Assembly (NCBI RefSeq): GCF_037392515.1
Contig: NC_090288.1
Coordinates: 14,613,969 to 14,677,968, forward strand
DNA: 64,000 nucleotides
Source of the DNA: Haliotis asinina
Taxonomy: Eukaryota > Mollusca > Gastropoda > Lepetellida > Haliotidae
Direction of reading: 5' to 3'
The translations under genes were made by a program, and so were the position numbers. Shown in pieces: positions 55,302-64,000 of this stretch (position 1 is its first letter; each line of letters opens with the position of its first letter). The notes below the pieces were generated by a model. That model worked only from the letters and a program-made list of their open reading frames with translations. It had not been told where the DNA came from and made no database searches.

Positions 55302-57914
55302 ATGGCGGTTCTGTTAAAAACAGAGGGGACGTTGGTAACAGCAACGGTAACTAGAGTAGAGACGAGGTCAGAACGAGGCGTCATTGTCCATTTCCGGTAA
55401 GGACAATCAGCCGGCTGTAGTTGCATGACATGTGGCCAAAGGCTTGGCGATTTTTAGGTCTCCGGCCATTGCCAATATATTCAAACGTCGGATATGCTAA
55501 TTAACCACCAACTCGGGCTCATGGGCTGACAAAAATACAACACTCACCCGCTAAAGTAATGCTAGCGCAAAATAAAAACAAACTTTGGGCATTCCTTTTC
55601 AATCAAAAGTATTTCAGATTCCCTTTTCTTACCTATTTCGTATCTGGTTATCCTAGACACACAGGTCGCTGTATAAACTCCGGCAGCGAAGGTTAAGATT
55701 GGCAGACCATTATTATCATCCCGCGCATGGTTGCGAATGCATCAAAGTATATTGTGTCATTTGGGGAATTAAGACCATGAACAACAGGGAAAGAAAGACA
55801 TAACTGTCGAGCCAAAAGCAGAGTTCTTTTAGAAAAGGAAACAGATCCCGGTGTGTGGGCTGTCGTCATGGTTTCCGTCGGTGATAAAAAGAAGGGCAGG
55901 CTGAGTGCATTTTGACCTCGAGTATTAACTTGTTAACTACTGAATATATTTAATTGCCGGCCAAGACACTTCGCCTCAGCCGGAAAATGTCTGCTGGTGT
56001 GTGGCTGATGCACATTAAAGTCTGCCGTGACTGCTGCACTCATGACTGTCGTGGAAGGACAAGCGTGAAGATTCCTCGAACTCCGCGCTTGTAACTGGCG
56101 CTAATAAGACGACAAGAGTGGTCTCCCTTCAGTAATTGGTCGGGAAGAAGCTGGATGAGGCACCGGTGCATTCATTCCTCTCACTTACAAATGAGCTAAA
56201 ATTTAATGAACCTTGTGGCTGAATCAGTTGGTTTACACGTTTACTTTGTGCACGGTATAACTGACAATTTCCCGATAGGACTACATCGTATCGCCACTTA
56301 TATCCCCGCTCACCCAACTGCAAAGTCGGGATCCCTGGCTTTTAATTGTCAGCCAATGTGTCTGAAAATCTTGTCGTAATGACTTGTTGTTACATTCGGC
56401 TCTGGTTGTCCGTGTATGTATTTAGCCAGAGTACCCTGATTTACTATCTGTCCTAGAGATATTACATTGCTCAGTGGGAACGTACAAAGCAACAGAGAAT
56501 ATTTAAGGTTTCTCTTTGTTTTGAAGTTTTCTTTCTTTGATTTCAGATGGAAGACGGTAAGCCTGTTTCCTTGGCAACATGTTTATTAAACCAGTGCATG
56601 TATATCATGCTATACGTCTAAATATAAAGCAAAGATTACACATTCACCTCCGGTATTGACATGATGGGTCAGTGGGGTAACTTGGTGGTTAAAGAACAGA
56701 CTAAGTTACCGAAGTCTCAGTTTCTATTTCTTTCATGCTTGAAACACGTGATCCCACCAGGGTGTTCCTCCAACCCTAGCCGCCCGGGTAAAGTTGGGTT
56801 AACACTTCAGGCAGCGTAAAACCATACTCACTCACTCACCCACACACTCATCATTTGGGACGCATACGCAAGGGGAAATGACGATTTTCGTCTCTAAACA
56901 TTCAAAGGGTGACTGGGCCGGGTTAACTGGTATTCCGTCTACGTTGATTAATATTTGAAATACCATCCTAACCTTTTCTGTTTTCTCAAATTGTACATGT
57001 GTCTGAATATTAATGAGTGCCTTAACTGCCCCAGCATCACTCAAGTCGCTTATTTCTCCGTGTCGGTCTGGACTGAAAGTAACAACCAGACGAACAGTAC
57101 TGTCCTGATGTCGGTATCAGACAATATAGAAATGTCCAAAGACACTTCGTTGCGTAAAGAAAAAACACTCGAAAGGGGGGTGGGGGTGGCGGGGGAAGGG
57201 AGACCACTCTCAGATCGCTTGTGCTGTGACCTATAGTGAGCGAAGTAATCGTAAAATAACCAGCGGCCCGGTATCAGCTTGTACCATGGCCACCCATGTG
57301 TATACACTTCGAATTTTCCATTGCAGATTCAGATTGTCAAGATTGCGCCTGAAGACAGCAACACAGCTAAAGGACGCCGGTGATTGCATAACCCACACTT
57401 AAGTATCAGTAAAACGCTAATTAACCAGTTGGTCTGGATGTTTATTTTGTACCTGGTAGATCTGAGGCATCTACGCCAGCATATTCGACCCAGCTAGAAC
57501 GTTCCTCGCTTTGCTCGTTTTCCATTGCACATTCAGATTATGAAGGATGGACTTGAAGACAACAACACAGCGGTTGAGGACAAATATCCCTGAACAAGTT
57601 CATTTGTTAACTAGTTTGCCCTGTATTACATTTTCAAGATAGCTCGATGCCAGAGTCTGTTCAGCTGCCTCTACTGCTGTGTTGCTGTCACCTATTCGTT
57701 GAAAAATACACTAAAGGAAGAACAACAGACTCGTGTGTGTACCATTCACTGACATTTATTCAGGTTACACCAAGAAATGAAATGGTATGTACCAAAGAAA
57801 GCATCAAAATCGGGGCCGAAAATGAAGCGCAGTCAAGAGAGGAATAAAGAAATGTCAGCCAAAGGGTATGCCAAAACATTAAATAATAGGTCGAAAGGGT
57901 GTGTCCACAAATAG
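55302..57914 (+). CDS. Gene A, copy 7
   Basis: Exons 55302-55396, 56547-56556, 57327-57379 and 57764-57914. Same predicted protein as copy 6 (Arg18). The whole unit is nearly indistinguishable from copy 6, pointing to a very recent duplication. Confidence 0.55.
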
Positions 57915-58361
57915 GCCGAAATATGTAGTCAGATCAGTTCAAAGTGGAAAAGGCACCACAAAACATCCTACCACACAAACACACTCAATCACGTGCTCGA
58001 AAACGTCAGTCACACATGCAAACCACAACTCTCACACATCCACCCATACTTACACGCCAAACGCTCTCACACATTCAGATACACCCTCACACATTCACAC
58101 ATGCAAAACACATCGTCTTCACAGACATTCAAACAAGCATTTCTCTCTCTATCTCTCTCGCTGTCTCTCTCTCACACACACCACATAAAAACACATCTCT
58201 CTACCATGCACCAATTCACAAACGCAAACGCACCTGACACAAACATCCCGTTATGCTTATTACAACCTTTAATACATACACGCACTCAAACTTTCAAACA
58301 AAACACACCCTCGCACACATATATATGTATACACTTTAACCTGTATGCACACACGCACACA

Positions 58362-58393
<32 letters not shown>

Positions 58394-58408
58394 CACTGGA
58401 TGAGCAAT

Positions 58409-59036
58409 CTAAGAGAACATTCTCCTAAAGAAGGCAGCCACTCTCCTCAGCGCCTTCCTCACAGGATGAACCTCTATGTCCTCCACGAAACTGTCCTCGT
58501 CCTCGTCTTCATAGACCCAGTAGTCACTGTCGTCGTCACTAGGGGCAGGATAGTGGTCGACGTAGGTGATGGTGACTGGGGCGGGGAGCGTCTCACCGTG
58601 GTCAGGGCGGGCCCAGAATGGGGTGAAAACACTCCGGGGGTCATGAGAAGGGGTCGGGGAAGCAGCCTGTGGACGCTACATCGGTCAGTGGGGAGGGAGG
58701 GAGGGAGGGAGGGAGAAAGGAGGGGCATTTAAAGGAGTTACAGGAGGTGTTAGAGTTGAATAAGGCAAAAGGAAGTCATAGTCCCAGATTACACATGAAC
58801 AATAATTTTAATGTGTACATGAGAGAGGGGTGTGTGGGGGCTATTTCTGGACATTATAACAGACTGGAAAAAGTGTCCAGTGCAGTAGCACGTGTAAGAG
58901 ATCACTGGCTCATGGACAAAAGCAAACTATTCCACCGAATAGGAAACAGATGTAGATGGGATGTACATACACAGTCGGACTCCTCATCCAGCGACGGCCA
59001 TAGACTAGCAGCAGGAGTCACATGATACCGGATCAT
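58409..59036 (-). CDS. Gene B, copy 7
   Basis: Coding exons 58971-59036 and 58409-58666. Arg33 but with the ordinary Asp31 codon, so intermediate between copies 6 and 8. Confidence 0.55.
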
Positions 59037-59570
59037 GTCTTCCCGTGCTGAAAATAATCCAAACAGCACATTCAAATACACAGTAACTACAAATGCAACA
59101 AAACCTTTAGCATGTTCAAAACATAGCAAGATATTCGTTCTTCCAGATAGGTGCATTGCACAAATTAGGACTGCGGACCAAAAGATCTACAGTCTCTTCT
59201 GATCATCAGATAATCAAGAGTTTTAAAAGGTCTAATATACAGAAAATAAATCACAGATTACTTTACATTATCCCCCACCATATGTAGACACGGAAAGTAC
59301 ACACTTCAAGAGCAGAAAGGCTATATGAAGATAGTCATTCATGAATTTTAGTAAAAATTGCAAATGGCGGCCTTGTACAAATGTCATCACTACCGATACT
59401 GCTGTTACTCTGCGGCCGATTCCAGTATAAATCTACGTCTTTCACATGTTAAAATACAATAGTGTCTTCTTAAATACCTTGAATATGCAGCCTTGTAAAC
59501 ATCTTGTCGGTAGAAGATCTTGAAACGATGCCGTAGTCAACGAAATGCAGAGCGATAGCGAGTAAGAGCA

Positions 59571-62183
59571 ATGGCGGTTCTGTTAAAAACAGAGGGGACG
59601 TTGGTAACAGCAACGGTAACTAGAGTAGAGACGAGGTCAGAACGAGGCGTCATTGTCCATTTCCGGTAAGGACAATCAGCCGGCTGTAGTTGCATGACAT
59701 GTGGCCAAAGGCTTGGCGATTTTTAGGTCTCCGGCCATTGCCAATATATTCAAACGTCGGATATGCTAATTAACCACCAACTCGGGCTCATGGGCTGACA
59801 AAAATACAACACTCACCCGCTAAAGTAATGCTAGCGCAAAATAAAAACAAACTTTGGGCATTCCTTTTCAATCAAAAGTATTTCAGATTCCCTTTTCTTA
59901 CCTATTTCGTATCTGGTTATCCTAGACACACAGGTCGCTGTATAAACTCCGGCAGCGAAGGTTAAGATTGGCAGACCATTATTATCATCCCGCGCATGGT
60001 TGCGAATGCATCAAAGTATATTGTGTCATTTGGGGAATTAAGACCATGAACAACAGGGAAAGAAAGACATAACTGTCGAGCCAAAAGCAGAGTTCTTTTA
60101 GAAAAGGAAACAGATCCCGGTGTGTGGGCTGTCGTCATGGTTTCCGTCGGTGATAAAAAGAAGGGCAGGCTGAGTGCATTTTGACCTCGAGTATTAACTT
60201 GTTAACTACTGAATATATTTAATTGCCGGCCAAGACACTTCGCCTCAGCCGGAAAATGTCTGCTGGTGTGTGGCTGATGCACATTAAAGTCTGCCGTGAC
60301 TGCTGCACTCATGACTGTCGTGGAAGGACAAGCGTGAAGATTCCTCGAACTCCGCGCTTGTAACTGGCGCTAATAAGACGACAAGAGTGGTCTCCCTTCA
60401 GTAATTGGTCGGGAAGAAGCTGGATGAGGCACCGGTGCATTCATTCCTCTCACTTACAAATGAGCTAAAATTTAATGAACCTTGTGGCTGAATCAGTTGG
60501 TTTACACGTTTACTTTGTGCACGGTATAACTGACAATTTCCCGATAGGACTACATCGTATCGCCACTTATATCCCCGCTCACCCAACTGCAAAGTCGGGA
60601 TCCCTGGCTTTTAATTGTCAGCCAATGTGTCTGAAAATCTTGTCGTAATGACTTGTTGTTACATTCGGCTCTGGTTGTCCGTGTATGTATTTAGCCAGAG
60701 TACCCTGATTTACTATCTGTCCTAGAGATATTACATTGCTCAGTGGGAACGTACAAAGCAACAGAGAATATTTAAGGTTTCTCTTTGTTTTGAAGTTTTC
60801 TTTCTTTGATTTCAGATGGAAGACGGTAAGCCTGTTTCCTTGGCAACATGTTTATTAAACCAGTGCATGTATATCATGCTATACGTCTAAATATAAAGCA
60901 AAGATTACACATTCACCTCCGGTATTGACATGATGGGTCAGTGGGGTAACTTGGTGGTTAAAGAACAGACTAAGTTACCGAAGTCTCAGTTTCTATTTCT
61001 TTCATGCTTGAAACACGTGATCCCACCAGGGTGTTCCTCCAACCCTAGCCGCCCGGGTAAAGTTGGGTTAACACTTCAGGCAGCGTAAAACCATACTCAC
61101 TCACTCACCCACACACTCATCATTTGGGACGCATACGCATGGGGAAATGACGATTTTCGTCTCTAAACATTCAAAGGGTGACTGGGCCGGGTTAACTGGT
61201 ATTCCGTCTACGTTGATTAATATTTGAAATACCATCCTAACCTTTTCTGTTTTCTCAAATTGTACATGTGTCTGAATATTAATGAGTGCCTTAACTGCCC
61301 CAGCATCACTCAAGTCGCTTATTTCTCCGTGTCGGTCTGGACTGAAAGTAACAACCAGACGAACAGTACTGTCCTGATGTCGGTATCAGACAATATAGAA
61401 ATGTCCAAAGACACTTCGTTGCGTAAAGAAAAAACACTCGAAAGGGGGGTGGGGGTGGCGGGGGAAGGGAGACCACTCTCAGATCGCTTGTGCTGTGACC
61501 TATAGTGAGCGAAGTAATCGTAAAATAACCAGCGGCCCGGTATCAGCTTGTACCATGGCCACCCATGTGTATACACTTCGAATTTTCCATTGCAGATTCA
61601 GATTGTCAAGATTGCGCCTGAAGACAGCAACACAGCTAAAGGACGCCGGTGATTCCATAACCCACACTTAAGTATCAGTAAAACGCTAATTAACCAGTTG
61701 GTCTGGATGTTTATTTTGTACTTGGTAGATCTGAGGCATCTACGCCAGCATATTCGACCCAGCTAGAACGTTCCTCGCTTTGCTCGTTTTCCATTGCACA
61801 TTCAGATTATGAAGGATGGACTTGAAGACAACAACACAGCGGTTGAGGACAAATATCCCTGAACAAGTTCATTTGTTAACTAGTTTGCCCTGTATTACAT
61901 TTTCAAGATAGCTCGATGCCAGAGTCTGTTCAGCTGCCTCTACTGCTGTGTTGCTGTCACCTATTCGTTGAAAAATACACTAAAGGAAGAACAACAGACT
62001 CGTGTGTGTACCATTCACTGACATTTATTCAGGTTACACCAAGAAATGAAATGGTATGTACCAAAGAAAGCATCAAAATCGGGGCCGAAAATGAAGCGCA
62101 GTCAAGAGAGGAATAAAGAAATGTCAGCCAAAGGGTATGCCAAAACATTAAATAATAGGTCGAAAGGGTGTGTCCACAAATAG
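59571..62183 (+). CDS. Gene A, copy 8
   Basis: Exons 59571-59665, 60816-60825, 61596-61648 and 62033-62183. Predicted protein as copies 6 and 7. This is the last complete gene A before the array ends. Confidence 0.55.
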
Positions 62184-62675
62184 GCCGAAATATGTAGTCA
62201 GATCAGTTCAAAGTGGAAAAGGCACCACAAAACATCCTACCACACAAACACACTCAATCACGTGCTCGAAAAGGTCAGTCACACATGCAAACCACAACTC
62301 TCACACATCCACCCATACTTACACGCCAAACGCTCTCACACATTCAGATACACCCTCACACATTCACACATGCAAAACACATCGTCTTCACAGACATTCA
62401 AACAAGCATTTCTCTCTCTATCTCTCTCGCTGTCTCTCTCTCACACACACCACATAAAAACACATCTCTCTACCATGCACCAATTCACAAACGCAAACGC
62501 ACCTGACACAAACATCCCGTTATGCTTATTACAACCTTTAATACATACACGCACTCTTCAACTTTCAAACAAAACACACCCTCGCACACATATATATGTA
62601 TACACTTTAACCTGTATGCACACACGCACACACGCACGCACGCACGCACGCACGCACGCACACTGGATGAGCAAT

Positions 62676-63303
62676 CTAAGAGAACATTCTCCTAAAGAAG
62701 GCAGCCACTCTCCTCAGCGCCTTCCTCACAGGATGAACCTCTATGTCCTCCACGAAACTGTCCTCGTCCTCGTCTTCATAGACCCAGTAGTCACTGTCGT
62801 CGTCACTAGGGGCAGGATAGTGGTCGACGTAGGTGATGGTGACTGGGGCGGGGAGCGTCTCACCGTGGTCAGGGCGGGCCCAGAATGGGGTGAAAACACT
62901 CAGGGGGTCATGAGAAGGGGTCGGGGAAGCAGCCTGTGGACGCTACATCGGTCAGTGGGGAGGGAGGGAGGGAGGGAGGGAGAAAGGAGGGGCATTTAAA
63001 GGAGTTACAGGAGGTGTTAGAGTTGAATAAGGCAAAAGGAAGTTATAGTCCCAGATTACACATGAACAATAATTTTAATGTGTACATGAGAGAGGGGTGT
63101 GTGGGGGCTATTTCTGGACATTATAACGGACTGGAAAAAGTGTCCAGTGCAGTAGCACGTGTAAGAGATCACTGGCTCATGGACAAAAGCAAACTATTCC
63201 ACCGAATAGGAAACAGATGTAGATGGGATGTACATACACAGTCGGACTCCTCATCCAGCGACGGCCATAGACTAGCAGCAGGAGTGACATGATACCGGAT
63301 CAT
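62676..63303 (-). CDS. Gene B, copy 8 (upstream region lost)
   Basis: Coding exons 63238-63303 and 62676-62933. Leu33 as in copies 1-4 and a silent Val6 change. Its TTTTC-type acceptor tract upstream is still present, with one substitution, but about 40 bp beyond the exon the unit is replaced by the gag-like element, so any 5' exon and the promoter are missing. It may be unexpressed. Confidence 0.45.
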
Positions 63304-63343
63304 GTCTTCCCGTGCCGAAAATAATCCAAACAGCACATTTAAA

Positions 63344-64000
63344 TTCAGAGCATATTCAGAGGACCAACCTTCCGCCGCGTCAAGGGCGAGAGGAGAGTCT
63401 TTCTGCCCTGAAGACTCGGTTCTCTGCCCTCGGAAGGTCCTCCCTCTCCGCACTGCTTCCTCGGTGGGAGGCTGAAGGATTCTGTTGCCTCTGCCGGACC
63501 AGGTTACCTTATCCCTCAGCTCCTCCTCTCTGATAAACAGCGGATTAGGCTTCGGGTGGCAAACTCGCCCAGTCTGCTAGATCCTCCCTCCTTGGGCGCA
63601 GACACCTCTCGAGTGGCATCTGCAGGCATGCCCCACAAGGTGTCAGACAATCACCTCATCCATTTGGACAAGGAGGCTAGATCCATCATGGGGCTGAGCA
63701 ACTATATTGTTCACGCCTGCCAAGCTATGGCCACTTTCGTCAAGGAAGCGGGGATGGAGCAGGACCAGGAGCCTCTGTATTGGGCATTTGGAGCTGTTGC
63801 TGGCAGAGTGGCCCTATCAGCTGCTAGGACTTCGGCCGCTATTATCAACCTCAGACGGGAAGGCTTCCTGGGGCATACTAATGTCAGGAGATTAGTGATT
63901 TCCTCTGTCACGCGTCAGTGTCCGCAGACATGGGGAAAATCCAAGATGCCCTGCAGCAGGATTTAACCAATCGGATCATGGCAAGTGGCAGACTCTCCGC
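63344..64000 (+). mobile_element. Partial retroelement with gag-like ORF, possibly DIRS-like
   Basis: At about 63343 the unit ends and a different, GC-richer sequence begins. A plus-strand frame is open from about 63401 to about 63890. It contains a Pro/Ser-rich start, then MPHKVSDNHLIHLDKEARS and a helical segment ending ALSAARTSAAIINLRREGF. This resembles, from memory, the first ORF of DIRS-type elements. Near 63885 the coding potential moves to the next frame (DFLCHASVSADMGKIQDAL), which stays open to the window end, so there is a frameshift. The element runs past the window. Confidence 0.4.

Larger units (their letters stand above)
28598..63343 (+). repeat. Tandem array of eight units of about 4.25 kb
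   Basis: The landmark exon-4 start of gene A recurs at 30249, 36513, 40738, 44988, 49226, 53499, 57764 and 62033. Spacings are 4225 to 4273 bp except the first (6264), which holds a 2-kb insertion. Copies differ by sparse substitutions plus length changes in microsatellites. Each unit contains, in order: the gene A promoter region and exon 1, a long intron 1, a microexon, a SINE-like segment with a CACTCACTCAC tail, exons 3 and 4, a CA/CT-rich block, (GCAC)n, the gene B last exon, (GGGA)n and the gene B first coding exon. The first unit begins inside intron 1 of gene A; the last ends just upstream of the gene B first exon. Confidence 0.95.

Noticed and set aside
28598..63343. rDNA, histone or 5S gene array
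   Set aside because: No rRNA-like conserved blocks, no histone-fold coding, and no 5S internal promoter in the unit.
28598..63343. CRISPR-like or phage repeat structure
   Set aside because: The repeats are kilobase-scale with introns, SINEs and eukaryotic signals. No short regularly spaced repeats with unique spacers.

Overview
The window looks like nuclear DNA of a gastropod mollusc, probably abalone-like. Genes carry GT-AG introns, non-coding DNA is AT-rich, and dispersed tRNA-derived SINE fragments end in CACTCACTC tails; the abalone link rests on remembered repeat style, not on a search. There are no bacterial operons, no rRNA and no CRISPR.

Layout. (1) 1-7180 is gene-poor, with a poly(A) signal at 2885, SINE fragments and a microsatellite. 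(2) 7423-13345, plus strand, is a seven-exon selenophosphate synthetase whose active-site codon is an in-frame TGA (selenocysteine), followed nine bases later by a perfect hairpin; its 3' UTR runs to a poly(A) signal at 14003. (3) 14140-16165 holds old repeats: a diverged piece of the large unit described below, a long palindrome and a MITE-like element with about 36-bp inverted termini. (4) 16170-26868 is a complete minus-strand Ty3/gypsy LTR retrotransposon with a chromodomain integrase. Its 688-bp LTRs look identical and it has a CTCC target duplication. Gag ends in a UAG inside the tobamovirus-type readthrough context. Pol is broken by one frameshift and one nonsense codon, and a Cys/His-rich extra ORF lies downstream of integrase. 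(5) 26869-28597 holds a 0.4-kb tandem duplication, a 46-bp-arm palindrome and a decayed fragment of the large unit.

(6) 28598-63343 is the most striking part: a head-to-tail array of eight copies of a unit of about 4.25 kb. Reading across exon-like segments, each full unit appears to carry two small spliced genes facing each other. Gene A (plus strand; four exons including a 10-nt microexon; 102 aa, Lys-rich tail) converges on gene B (minus strand; two coding exons; 107 aa, very acidic centre, cationic C-terminus). I recognise neither. Gene B of one unit and gene A of the next diverge from a stretch with a TATA-like box. The first unit lacks exon 1 of gene A and carries a 2-kb insertion made of seven tRNA-derived monomers in head-to-head arrangement with a 12-bp target duplication. 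The last unit is cut by a gag-like retroelement ORF (63401-end).

(7) The array, its older relics at 14.3-15.1 kb and 28.48-28.6 kb, and mosaic variant sharing among copies point to repeated unequal exchange or gene conversion. The gene A and gene B models are inferences from splice signals, phase closure and conservation; they have not been confirmed by transcripts.
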